A stretch of DNA of 64,000 nt from positions 1 through 64,000 of the forward strand of contig JBBALJ010000005.1 of NCBI GenBank assembly GCA_040403075.1. The letters are read 5' to 3'. A model generated the notes under the pieces. That model ran no database searches. It was not told the DNA's origin and worked only from the letters and a program-made list of their open reading frames with translations. The translations under genes and the position numbers were made by a program. The stretch comes from RGVD01 sp040403075 (GTDB lineage: Bacteria; Bacteroidota; Bacteroidia; UKL13-3). Shown in pieces: positions 1 to 8,099 of this stretch. Each line of letters begins with the position of its first letter. Within the stretch, counting starts at the first letter, position 1.

Positions 1-4
1 AATA

Positions 5-346
5 TTATCCTATTCTCAGTCCATTTTTCACTGGTTTATCACTCGTTAATAGTATGACGTCTTCTCCATCTACAATGCCAAGTACAAGGCATTCACTTTT
101 CATATTCGCAATTTGTTTGGGTGGAAAATTGACTACCGCCATCACTTGTTTACCAATCAATTCCTCTGGTTTGTAAAGCTTTGTAATTTGGGCTGATGAT
201 TTTTTATATCCCATTTCCCCCAAATCAATGACAAGTTTAAAGGCAGGTTTTTTGGCTTCAACAAAAAGCTCGGCTTGTATTATGGTACCAACTCGGATAT
301 CAATTTTTTCAAAGTCTGACCAATCAATTGTTTTATTCATGTTCAT
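5..346 (-). CDS. csaA: CsaA-type tRNA-binding-domain protein
   Basis: This is a small protein of 113 residues made of a single EMAP/Myf-type OB-fold tRNA-binding domain. The central motif KKSSAQITKLY, followed by VMAVVNFPPKQIANMKSECLVLG, is diagnostic of CsaA, a dimeric protein proposed in Bacillus to act as an export-related chaperone; the same fold sits at the C-terminus of MetRS, where it binds tRNA. The length matches stand-alone CsaA (about 110). The start is either of two ATGs two codons apart (346 or 340); both precede the conserved IDWSDFEKIDIRVGTI. The stop codon lies at the very edge of the window, so the downstream neighbour is not visible. Upstream is a 400-bp intergenic region carrying repeats. 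Family assignment is firm; the cellular role in Bacteroidetes is inferred. Confidence 0.93.
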   Translation of the reverse strand: MNMNKTIDWSDFEKIDIRVGTIIQAELFVEAKKPAFKLVIDLGEMGYKKSSAQITKLYKPEELIGKQVMAVVNFPPKQIANMKSECLVLGIVDGEDVILLTSDKPVKNGLRIG

Positions 347-568
347 TATTGAATTTGTAATTAGCTAGCAAAAAAACATTATTCTATCAAAACTAAAACA
401 TCTTCTTGAATTCGTTTTTCTCCAAATAATTAAGTTACGAAGGTGAAAAGTATGCAACATATCGCTTGAATACTTCCAATTGACTCAGCGAATAACTACT
501 TGAAATCATTGTTGTTTTATTTTGTTATCGAAAATTTATTTTAAGTGTTCAATAACTTAAAATTAGCT

Positions 569-652
569 TACCCCGAAGGGGTAAAATGTATATAACCGTA
601 GGTGAAACCTACGGAAAAATGGGAAAAGTAAAGCGGAACCCTGAAGGGGTTC
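569..652. repeat. Three-hairpin intergenic repeat, copy 1
   Basis: Three hairpins follow each other. The first is TACCCC-GAA-GGGGTA at 569-583. The second is CCGTAGG-TGAAA-CCTACGG at 596-614. The third is GAACCC-TGAAG-GGGTTC at 636-652. The first two have a sister copy at 35306-35349, with the same loops but different stem bases that still pair. It resembles palindromic repeats scattered between genes in many Bacteroidetes genomes (from memory, not searched). It does not look like an intrinsic terminator because no T-run follows. Confidence 0.75.
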
Positions 653-747
653 AACATGAAAAACGATGTTCCGAATACTTATGATTTTGAATCCAAGATA
701 AGTACTTATAAACTAAAAATCTTCCTTTGCATGTCATAGAAATTGCC

Positions 748-756
748 TACCTTTAC
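748..756 (+). promoter_or_regulatory. Possible -7 box of the SNF2 helicase gene
   Basis: TACCTTTAC matches the Bacteroidetes -7 consensus TAnnTTTGC at all but one position. A TTG lies about 20 bases upstream. The box ends eight bases before the earliest possible start codon (TTG at 765), which would leave almost no untranslated leader. Confidence 0.4.
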
Positions 757-764
757 AAGCTTAA

Positions 765-3700
765 TTGGTTAATATTTTGCTGGTAGTAAACACGCAACCC
801 TTTCTTTTGGTATACACCCTCGTGAATCATCCTTATTTAGGTTTGATAATAGAACCTCATGTGGTTCAGGTGAATACTTTGGGTAAGTTTAGCCTAACCC
901 ACCAACGTGTTTTTAGCCGCACAGCTTCCTATTTTAAAAAAGGCTTAAGTGCTCTCGACTTTCAACTTTTAGAATTATTGGATGAAGTAGATGATGATTT
1001 CTTATTTCGGAAGTTTCATCCAGACAACAAAAAGAAAATTCGTACCGCTGAGTTTTTCTCTAAACAATGTTCAGAGGAAATGTTTACTGAGAAAATTCGA
1101 CCTTATATTGAAGAAAAGATTGGAGCGGTAATCGAGAAATTGAAGGGTAAGACCATTTACAAAACTGGTAATGATAACAATCCCACATCGGTTGAATTGC
1201 AAGTGAGTTCAGAGAAAGCTTCGGTTCTTTTTCACTTCAGAAAAGACGCTGAAGGCACTCGATATTTCCCTACCATCAAACACAAAGGACAGCGCATAGA
1301 GTTCATGTTTAAAGGGGCTCAAATAATAACACAAAATCCTGCTTGGATGGTGCTAGGTAATCAGTTGATAGATTTTGAAAAGAATGTGGATGGCAAAAAA
1401 TTGATTCCTTTTCTTAACAAGCGTTTTATCCAAATTTCAAAAACAGCAGAGGAGAATTATTTCCAAAAATTTGTTACCAAACTGGTTGAAAATTATGATG
1501 TATATGCAGAAGGCTTTGAAATAAAAACACATGAGGCTGATATGAAGCCGATGCTAAGTATGCAAAGCCTTTTTGATAACAATGACATAGCCTTGAAACT
1601 GCAATTTGGTTATGCCGATGCAGTGTTTGATTATGCCAGTCAACAAAGGGTGCAAGTTACCCTTAGCAAAAAAGAGGATAGCTATATTTTTTATAGAACC
1701 AAGCGTAGTCGCAAGCGTGAGGATGAGGTAAAGGAATTGCTTGAAGGAATGGGCATCATTCAGTTTAATCAATCTTATTTTAAACTGAAAAACAGCAAAC
1801 TTCTTCCTGCTGCAGGTACCTTGCTTAGTGAAGAAGCTACTAACAAATATGATTTTTTGGAATGGTTGAATGAAAACCATGAAGTGTTGAAGCAACACAA
1901 AATCAAAATCATTCAAAATGAAGACAGTTCAAGTAAATATTTTATTGGCAATCGTGAAATAAAGATTGAAGTAAAAGAACAGAAAGATTGGTTCGATGTG
2001 CAGGCCATGGTGAAGTTTGGGGAATTTAGTTTTCCATTTCTTTCCTTGCGTGAATATATACTTAAAGGCAAGAGAGAATTTATTTTGCCCAATGGTTTGA
2101 TTGCTATTATACCCAACGAATGGTTTGGTAATTTGAGCGGTATTCTTGAATTTTCTAAGAATGATGACGGTATTCTACTAGATAAGCATCACATAGGTTT
2201 ACTTGATGAAATTGCCAATCAAGGAGGGAAATATTTACAGCTTAGTGATAAGTTAGAGCAGATAAAAAACTACGGACAGATAAAAGAAATGGCCTTGCCT
2301 GTAAAATTTGCAGGTGAGTTAAGGCCTTATCAAAAGGCGGGTTTTGATTGGTTTTATTTCTTAAAAGAAAATCAATTTGGTGGTTGCTTGGCCGATGATA
2401 TGGGTTTAGGTAAAACCATTCAAACCTTGGCATTGCTGCAAAAAGAAAGGGAGCTATACATAAAGCAAGTTGGGGAGAATAGAGTTGATTTGGAGCTTGA
2501 GATTATTTTTGAAGAAAGAACTAACAAGCCTCAGCATGCATCACCCATTGTACAACTTGATTTGTTTGCTTCTAACGTTCAAACTGAAAAACAAAAGACT
2601 AAAGAATTTGCAAGTGCTGCTATTTCAATAACGAATAACGCAATAAGAAGTAACCCAATACCCAATAACGAAATATCGAATAACGAACTAAAAACTAACG
2701 ATATAACGAGTATCGAACCAAAACCTTTCGACTCCGCTCAAGGTGACATATCGGTATTGAATAACGCAATAATTAATAACGATATTACGTATAACACAAC
2801 CTTCATAAGAACTTCACTCATCATTGTTCCCAATTCATTGGTGTATAATTGGTATACAGAGGCTATGAAATTTACACCTGATTTAAAAGTGTTGATACAT
2901 ACAGGTATTGGCAGAAGCAAGTCAGCACAAGTGTTTGCCCGCTATGATCTGATTATTTCTACTTATGGAACAGCCCGAGTAGATGTGGATGTGTTCAAAG
3001 CTTTCAAGTTCAATTATATTATCTTAGACGAAAGTCAGGCCATTAAAAACCCTCAATCATTGTCTTCAAGGGCTGTAAGGCAGCTTAAGTCATCGCATAG
3101 ATTGGTGCTTACAGGAACGCCAATTGAAAATTCAGTACAAGAGCTCTGGAGTCAGTTGTCGTTTATTAATTCTGGTATGTTTGGTAGCTTGGCTTCATTC
3201 ACTGAAAGGTTTGTATTGCCTATCGAAAAAGGAAAGGACCTACAAAAGTTAAACCAACTAAAAGCCATCATCAAGCCTTTTGTTTTGCGCAGAACCAAAG
3301 ACCAAGTGGCACAAGACTTACCTGAAAAAACAGAACAGGTAATTTATTGCCCAATGAGTGAAGAGCAGCAAGAAGCTTACGAAACTGTTAAAAGTTACTA
3401 TCGCAACGAGATTATCAAATCCATACGTGAGTTGGGTTTACCTCGCAGTCAATTTACGTTATTGCAAGGCTTAACCAAACTTAGGCAAATTGCTAATCAC
3501 CCAAAGCTTAGCAACGAAACCTATGAACATGGAAGTGGTAAGTTTAACGAGATTATGTATCGTGCTGAAACCGCGCAGGCAGAAGGACACAAGGTGCTTA
3601 TGTTTTCTCAGTTTGTAAAGCAATTGCATATCTTTAGTAAATATTTTGATGAAAAAGGCATTAAGTATGCATACTTAGATGGAAGCCTGTCAAGCGAGGA

Positions 3701-4201
3701 AAGGCAAAGGATTGTAAGTGATTTCCAACAAAACGAGGGCATTTCATTTTTCTTAATTTCACTGAAAGCAGGAGGTGTTGGACTAAATTTAACCTCTGCT
3801 GATTATGTGTTTATGATTGACCCTTGGTGGAACCCTGCAGTTGAAAGGCAAGCAGTGGATAGAGCACACCGTATTGGGCAACAGAAATCAGTTTTTATTT
3901 ATAAATTCATTACCAAAGATACCGTTGAAGAAAAGATACTAGCCCTTCAAGAAAAGAAGAAAAATCTAGCTGATAGTTTGATTACCACCGAAGAGTCCTT
4001 TATCAAAAATATTGATGTGGATGAGATTATGGATATNNNNNNNNNNNNNNNNNNNNNNNNNNNNNNNNNNNNNNNNNNNNNNNNNNNNNNNNNNNNNNNN
4101 NNNNNNNNNNNNNNNNNNNNNNNNNNNNNNNNNNNNTTACCACCGAAGAGTCCTTTATCAAAAATATTGATGTGGATGAGATTATGGATATACTTACTTA
4201 G
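765..4201 (+). CDS. SNF2/Swi2-family DEAD-like helicase (interrupted by assembly gap)
   Basis: This is an ATP-dependent DNA translocase of the SNF2 superfamily. Residues about 1-500 are the poorly conserved bacterial N-terminal region. The ATPase core follows: GCLADDMGLGKTIQT (Walker A, near 545), LDESQAIKN (motif II, near 755), LTGTPIENS, and a C-terminal helicase lobe ending in QAVDRAHRIGQ near 1030. No ATG precedes residue 180, and a stop lies directly upstream of the TTG at 765, so translation must begin at TTG 765 or a later TTG/GTG. Between motif I and motif Ia sits an Asn-rich insert (about 595-685) coded by degenerate repeat DNA. A 100-N gap at 4037-4136 is flanked by the same 55 bases; collapsing them restores the frame, ends the protein in EIMDILT at the TAG 4199-4201, and gives 1093 residues. 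Reading through the gap yields a false frameshifted tail. Family certain; cellular role unknown. Confidence 0.9.
2600..2800 (+). repeat. Degenerate AATAACGA-type repeat plus dispersed palindrome arm inside the helicase gene
   Basis: Within the helicase reading frame the DNA becomes a degenerate repeat of units such as AATAACGAA, ATATCGAATAACGAAC and ACTAACGATATAACGAG. It translates to Asn-rich sequence (NNEISNNELKTND). In its middle, 2725-2748 reads CTTTCGACTCCGCTCAAGG and so on, translated as FDSAQGD. The same arm occurs in the intergenic hairpin at 7701-7714. This looks like repeat DNA that has been tolerated in frame in a surface loop of the protein. Confidence 0.65.
4037..4136. other. Assembly gap (100 N) with 55-bp duplicated contig ends
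   Basis: Exactly 100 N residues lie here. The 55 bases before the gap (3982-4036) are identical to the 55 bases after it (4137-4191). That is what is seen when two contigs sharing one k-mer overlap (k = 55) are scaffolded with a placeholder gap. The true sequence most likely has no gap and only one copy of the 55 bases. Confidence 0.9.
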
Positions 4202-4263
4202 GAGGAATGTTTTTCACTTTTAATTTGTAAAGCACTTAGAATTTAAAGATTACAAATCTTTAT

Positions 4264-4866
4264 TTATCTATGCTTCGAGATGCCCTGTGGAACATCTCGA
4301 AGAGCAAGGGTTACCAATTGAGGTCTGTCCGATACTTCAAATTTTACATTATTGTTGAACCTTGGCCAAAAAATGTACTTGTAAAAATAGTCCCAAGTTT
4401 CCTTTATTAATGAATTATCGATGTGTTTTTGAAGCTTAGAGTATTTCAAGTCCTGATTAACAAAGTCGTCAAATAGGTTTATGAAATTGGTAAAACTTTC
4501 AATTGTCTTAATGTCTAAATTATTCTTGGTAATTTCATTTTCAAGCTCGGAAATGTCATAAGTGCAAAATTCAACCACGTCTATTTTACCGAAATTGTCT
4601 AGCCAAGAAATAATGTTGTTGCATACTATTAAATCTTCAATTTCAGATAAAACCGTATTCTTAAAGTTAGCTAAGGAGTTAGTAGCGAAAATATCTCCGC
4701 TTTTATATGTCATTATTTTTGTGGTACTAGCTTCGTCATTGTCTGTATACCAGACTAAAAATAGAGGAAGTCTAAATTTTGTCGAGCAATATTTTATTAT
4801 CCAAGTTGAATATTTTTCACTTAGGTCTTCAAATGTTTTTACGTTGTGCTTTTCAGTCATGGTCAT
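4264..4866 (-). CDS. Hypothetical protein of about 200 residues
   Basis: I do not recognise this family. The product is soluble-looking, acidic to neutral, with no signal peptide or membrane segment, and is mostly predicted helix after about residue 60. The longest form starts at 4878, but its first codons overlap an imperfect inverted repeat (4872-4914), so ATG 4866 or 4860 is more likely. The C-terminal tail (RDVPQGISKHR) is encoded by a perfect 10-bp inverted repeat at 4273-4302, which suggests that a palindromic repeat supplied the last codons and the stop. It stands alone between a helicase gene and a metalloprotease gene on unrelated strands. A single-gene insertion such as a cassette is possible but unproven. 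Confidence 0.6.
   Translation of the reverse strand: MTMTEKHNVKTFEDLSEKYSTWIIKYCSTKFRLPLFLVWYTDNDEASTTKIMTYKSGDIFATNSLANFKNTVLSEIEDLIVCNNIISWLDNFGKIDVVEFCTYDISELENEITKNNLDIKTIESFTNFINLFDDFVNQDLKYSKLQKHIDNSLIKETWDYFYKYIFWPRFNNNVKFEVSDRPQLVTLALRDVPQGISKHR
4273..4302. repeat. Perfect 10-bp inverted repeat at the end of the hypothetical gene
   Basis: CTTCGAGATG at 4273-4282 and CATCTCGAAG at 4293-4302 are perfect complements separated by ten bases. The palindrome lies inside the last codons of the minus-strand gene. It could act as a weak terminator but has no long T-run directly after it, and it resembles a dispersed palindromic element. Confidence 0.7.
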
Positions 4867-4871
4867 ATGCT

Positions 4872-4914
4872 GGCGCAAGCGTTGTGAGTTGGTATAGCGT
4901 TGTTCGCTTGTGCC
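4872..4914. repeat. Imperfect inverted repeat with internal GCGTTGT direct repeats
   Basis: GGCGCAAGCG (4872-4881) pairs with CGCTTGTGCC (4905-4914) with one mismatch. Inside, GCGTTGT occurs twice (4879-4885 and 4897-4903). It covers the upstream edge of the hypothetical gene. The layout is loosely like a recombination site of a mobile cassette, but I cannot place it in a known class. Confidence 0.45.
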
Positions 4915-5034
4915 TTCTAATCATTTTTTATAGACAAATTTATTAAAATATATCTTTGTAAAATAGAAATAAAGTTATAGCCCATTGCTGCTTTTATACG
5001 CCACAGGAGTGCACAAGCTTTTTGCTGTGGAAAA

Positions 5035-5051
5035 TTTCTAGAGCCTAGAAA
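5035..5051 (-). terminator. Candidate terminator after the M43 metalloprotease gene
   Basis: TTTCTAG (5035-5041) and CTAGAAA (5045-5051) form a short hairpin just past the stop of the minus-strand metalloprotease gene, and the minus-strand sequence on its far side is T-rich. The stem is only seven pairs and AT-rich, so it is weak. Confidence 0.4.
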
Positions 5052-5067
5052 ATTATTATAAAATGAG

Positions 5068-6456
5068 TTATTCCACCAAAATCTTTTTCATCACTTCACC
5101 ACCTTCATAGCTAAATCTTAGCATAAATAATCCTGTGTGATTAGGTGTAAATTCTTCTTTGATGCCTTTCAAAATATCAGTTGAAAAAACTTCTTTTCCA
5201 CTCAGATCAAACACACTCATATGAGAAGGGGTACTGCTTTGTATTTGAATACTTTGTCCGTTTTTAGAGGGGTTAGGGAAAATTCGAATATTGTTTTTGT
5301 CGGCTAATACCTCCTCAGTTCCTATTGGAAAGGCCTTTGCAAAAAAGGATTGGCTCTCTGAATAGTTACCACACATATTGGTTAATGAAAGGGCTTTTAC
5401 CCTCCAATCAAATTGCCAATTGCCAAATAGTTTGGCATCATAAAAAGTATCTTTCACCAATACATTTAAATAGGCCGTTTCCCATAATTTTAAACGTGCT
5501 ATTTGCACTTGGTACATGGTGGCACCTTCGCTTTTATTCCATGTCAGTCGAACCGATGCAGAGTTAAGATTGCTATCATTGTTTAATGGATAAGACAATG
5601 TAGGCACTGCTGGATTTACTGCCAACATGCTCTGATTAATGATATTTCTACCTTCTAAATCATTGCTCATAGCAGCTAATTGTTCAGCGCTGAAGCGACT
5701 ATGGCAAACATCCAAAGAGTAGTTCATAAAAATAGAACTATCAGCTCTAAAAACCACGCCATTTGGGTCTTTCAAGAAATGTGGGTTGCTACAATCCCAC
5801 CTACTTGCGATATAGTCAGGTCGCGTATCACAGAAACCATCACCTGCAGTTCTGCAGTTGCTGCCATCCACTTTTTCTTGGTATGCCACATTGGGTATAG
5901 TATTGTTTTCCCACCCTCTAAAAGTATGCGGTAAACTGAAAAAATGACCAAGTTCATGGGTTAGTGTGGTGGCATTGATGCCTTGGCAACTATTTATGAT
6001 ATATACCACATCCAAGCCACCAAAATAAACACCACAGTATGTGTTGCTAGAGCCTGCAAAAAAAACATTCACAGCCTCATTGTCTTTGTATTGGGTTGAT
6101 AAGTCATAAATGGTGTTATCATCCGTTTGGTACAATTTAGAATTGTTGATATAATCAATATCATCCTTGATGTAAAACTGAACCCCAATAGGAGAAAAAT
6201 CTTGGTTGATTTTGCAAAAGGAGGCAATCAAGAGGTCTAATTTGTAGTAGCCAGTTCCTTTATCGTTTCCAACAATATGTACTTTGATAGGAACATACTT
6301 CGTGGCTTTGTTCAAGAACAAACGTGGCGACTTATCAAGTGTTTGCTGAAATGCATGCAACTTGTCCATTTGCTCTCTGTTCATGATGGTGGCGCAGGGC
6401 TTTTGTGCCATTACTAACACAGGAATAAGAAATATCAGATAAAATAAATGCTTCAT
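5068..6456 (-). CDS. Secreted M43 (pappalysin-like) zinc metalloprotease with T9SS sorting domain
   Basis: This 462-residue exported protease starts with a signal peptide (MKHLFYLIFLIPVLVMAQ). The M43 zinc motif HELGHFFSLPH lies at 167-177, with the usual three zinc ligands and Glu168 as catalytic base; Ser replaces the Gly of the metzincin consensus, as happens in other M43B members as I remember them. A downstream Met within SIFMNYSLDVC is the likely Met-turn. A fibronectin-like domain covers roughly 285-370. The last 75 residues (RIFPNPSKNG to MKKILVE) form a type A T9SS C-terminal sorting domain, so the enzyme should reach the cell surface or medium. It is transcribed alone on the minus strand. 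Substrate unknown. Confidence 0.93.
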   Translation of the reverse strand: MKHLFYLIFLIPVLVMAQKPCATIMNREQMDKLHAFQQTLDKSPRLFLNKATKYVPIKVHIVGNDKGTGYYKLDLLIASFCKINQDFSPIGVQFYIKDDIDYINNSKLYQTDDNTIYDLSTQYKDNEAVNVFFAGSSNTYCGVYFGGLDVVYIINSCQGINATTLTHELGHFFSLPHTFRGWENNTIPNVAYQEKVDGSNCRTAGDGFCDTRPDYIASRWDCSNPHFLKDPNGVVFRADSSIFMNYSLDVCHSRFSAEQLAAMSNDLEGRNIINQSMLAVNPAVPTLSYPLNNDSNLNSASVRLTWNKSEGATMYQVQIARLKLWETAYLNVLVKDTFYDAKLFGNWQFDWRVKALSLTNMCGNYSESQSFFAKAFPIGTEEVLADKNNIRIFPNPSKNGQSIQIQSSTPSHMSVFDLSGKEVFSTDILKGIKEEFTPNHTGLFMLRFSYEGGEVMKKILVE

Positions 6457-6533
6457 TTTGAACGATTAATGCCACAAACTAAAACAATTTTCGATATTTA
6501 GGTAATAAAATTATTAAACCTTAACTGCTTTTT

Positions 6534-6542
6534 TACTTTTGC
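6534..6542 (+). promoter_or_regulatory. -7 box upstream of hydroxybutyryl-CoA dehydrogenase
   Basis: TACTTTTGC is a perfect match to the Bacteroidetes -7 consensus TAnnTTTGC. It sits 80 bases before the start codon at 6623, in the divergent region shared with the metalloprotease gene. No clear -33 TTTG is seen at the right distance. Confidence 0.5.
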
Positions 6543-6622
6543 GCAGGCAAAAAACTGGACTTAGAACGTCTAATTGTGCCGATTTACTTAGATTTACAGA
6601 CAAAAATAAACAATAGATAAAA

Positions 6623-7513
6623 ATGAAAAACATCACCGTAATAGGTTCAGGAACGATGGGTAATGGTATAGCCCACGTGTTTGCTCAAAATAATTATGCC
6701 GTTAACCTTATTGATGTGAATGAAGCAGCTCTGAAAAAAGCTATTGAAACCATTGGTAAAAATTTAGATAGACAAGTTGCTAAAGGTACTTTAACTGAAG
6801 CTGAAAAATCTTCAACATTGGCTAACATTAATACTTTTACTAGTTTGAAAGACGCAGCTTCAAATGCTGATTTGGTTATTGAGGCAGCTAGTGAAAACAT
6901 GGCTATCAAACTTGATATATTCAAACAATTGGATGAAATATGTCCTGCTCACACCATTTTGGCTTCAAATACCTCTTCTATCTCAATTACTAAGATTGCA
7001 AGCGTTACTAAACGTCCAGAGCAAGTAATCGGTATGCACTTTATGAATCCAGTGCCTGTGATGAAATTGGTTGAGATTATCAACGGATTTAAAACTTCAA
7101 AACAAGTTTCTGAAACCATCGTGAATTTAAGTAAAGCAATTGGTAAAGTGCCAGCTGAAGCAAATGATTTCCCGGGTTTTATTGCAAACCGTATTTTGTT
7201 ACCAATGATTAACGAGGCTATCATATCACTTCAAGAAGGTGTTGGTTCAGTTGAATCAATTGATACTGTAATGAAGTTGGGTATGGCTCATCCAATGGGA
7301 CCATTGCAATTGGCAGATTTTATTGGTTTGGATGTTTGTTTAGCTATCTTGAACGTGTTGTACGAAGGCTTAGGTAAAGACAAATATGCGCCATCACCTC
7401 TATTGGTTAATATGGTTACTTCGGGCAACTTAGGTGCTAAATCAGGTGAAGGTTTCTACAAATACACACCTGGCAGCAAAGAGTTAGTTGTAAGCGATAG
7501 ATTCAAAAGCTAA
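6623..7513 (+). CDS. hbd: 3-hydroxybutyryl-CoA dehydrogenase
   Basis: This NAD(P)-dependent dehydrogenase converts 3-hydroxyacyl-CoA to 3-oxoacyl-CoA (or the reverse) in beta-oxidation, butyrate or phenylacetate-type pathways. The N-terminal Rossmann fold shows GSGTMG at 8-13. The SNTSS motif (115-119) and the catalytic His139 in GMHFMNPVP follow, and the C-terminal helical domain carries DFPGFIANRILLP and MGPLQLADFIGLD. The 296-residue length is slightly above the usual 280-290 of stand-alone enzymes, and there is no fused hydratase. It is a single-gene unit with its own promoter and a terminator at 7533-7560. The exact pathway cannot be told from the window because no thiolase or hydratase is nearby. 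Confidence 0.93.
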   Translation: MKNITVIGSGTMGNGIAHVFAQNNYAVNLIDVNEAALKKAIETIGKNLDRQVAKGTLTEAEKSSTLANINTFTSLKDAASNADLVIEAASENMAIKLDIFKQLDEICPAHTILASNTSSISITKIASVTKRPEQVIGMHFMNPVPVMKLVEIINGFKTSKQVSETIVNLSKAIGKVPAEANDFPGFIANRILLPMINEAIISLQEGVGSVESIDTVMKLGMAHPMGPLQLADFIGLDVCLAILNVLYEGLGKDKYAPSPLLVNMVTSGNLGAKSGEGFYKYTPGSKELVVSDRFKS

Positions 7514-7532
7514 TTAGGCCGCTATTTATATG

Positions 7533-7560
7533 AAGGCTATCTCAAAAGGTTAGCCTTTTT
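7533..7560 (+). terminator. Intrinsic terminator after hbd
   Basis: AAGGCTA (7533-7539) and TAGCCTT (7551-7557) form a stem followed by a run of T. It lies 20 bases after the dehydrogenase stop codon. Confidence 0.75.
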
Positions 7561-7610
7561 ATTTGGGTCAAGTTGATTTTATGGGGAATATTCGCAAATA
7601 AATAATTATT

Positions 7611-7641
7611 TTACTTTTTCCTTTTGAAGCATCAAAAGTAA
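7611..7641. repeat. Hairpin TTACTTTT...AAAAGTAA, family member 1
   Basis: TTACTTTT (7611-7618) pairs with AAAAGTAA (7634-7641). The following sequence, AACAAAAATCCTTCG, parallels what follows the hairpin at 8071-8099 (GCAAAAAATCTAG). The two look like diverged members of one repeat family. Confidence 0.6.
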
Positions 7642-7681
7642 ACAAAAATCCTTCGATTTTCAAGGTGCAATATGGTCGTTG

Positions 7682-7714
7682 GAGCGGAGTCGAAATGGCG
7701 TTTCGACACCGCTC
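7682..7714. repeat. Palindrome GAGCGGAGTCGAAA...TTTCGACACCGCTC
   Basis: The arms 7682-7695 and 7701-7714 pair over 14 bases with one mismatch around a five-base loop. The right arm matches the in-frame sequence at 2726-2739 within the helicase gene at all but one base. Confidence 0.7.
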
Positions 7715-7778
7715 AATGAACGTTTCGAACAAAAAGATTTCTCCTTGCCTCTGTATATGTTTTTGCGACTCTAACGGA

Positions 7779-7863
7779 CGTCCTTGCGAACGAAATCCCG
7801 ATGCATCGGGATGAAGTGTGGCAATCTGTTTTAAGAGATTGCTTCACTATGTTCGCAATGACG
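7779..7863. repeat. 85-bp nested cruciform repeat
   Basis: Outer arms CGTCCTTGCGAAC (7779-7791) and GTTCGCAATGACG (7851-7863) pair with one mismatch. Inside are a perfect 16-bp palindrome TCCCGATGCATCGGGA (7796-7811) and a hairpin GCAATCT...AGATTGC. The whole can fold as a three-way cruciform. It resembles a repeat common in many bacterial genomes containing the string CATTGCGA (from memory). Confidence 0.75.
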
Positions 7864-7984
7864 ATTTCACAACACTACGAAAATCGGGCTTCGCGATCGG
7901 AATGCAGGTGGAAGAACTCTGTACCTATTTTGAAAATGAACTGTAATTTTTTCATGACGATTCAGTGGCCATAAGCGTTGGATT

Positions 7985-8006
7985 CCCTCCGTTGGCTAAC
8001 GGAGGG
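7985..8006. repeat. Perfect 9-bp hairpin CCCTCCGTT-GGCT-AACGGAGGG
   Basis: The arms 7985-7993 and 7998-8006 are perfect complements around a GGCT loop. No T-run follows on either strand, so it is unlikely to be a terminator. Confidence 0.7.
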
Positions 8007-8070
8007 TCAGGGGGATGTTGCTTCAGATTAGTCTTTATCAAAAATTTCAATCTTACATCAAGTTCTTTCT

Positions 8071-8099
8071 CCTACTTTTTCCATTGATGAAAAAGTAGG
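8071..8099. repeat. Hairpin CCTACTTTTT...AAAAAGTAGG, family member 2
   Basis: The ten-base arms 8071-8080 and 8090-8099 are perfect complements around CCATTGATG. It is related in sequence and flank to the hairpin at 7611-7641. Confidence 0.65.

Larger units (their letters stand above)
347..764. other. 418-bp intergenic region with three-hairpin repeat and helicase promoter
   Basis: No coding sequence is supported here. It separates two divergently transcribed genes. It holds a run of three short hairpins between 569 and 652 (listed separately) and a likely promoter just before the helicase gene (748-756). The rest is plain AT-rich sequence with nothing I recognise. Confidence 0.6.

Noticed and set aside
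4137..4223. C-terminal extension of the helicase after the gap (LPPKSPLSK and so on)
   Set aside because: It is the frameshifted reading of the 55-bp duplicated contig end; the correct frame gives the same residues as before the gap and then stops at 4201.
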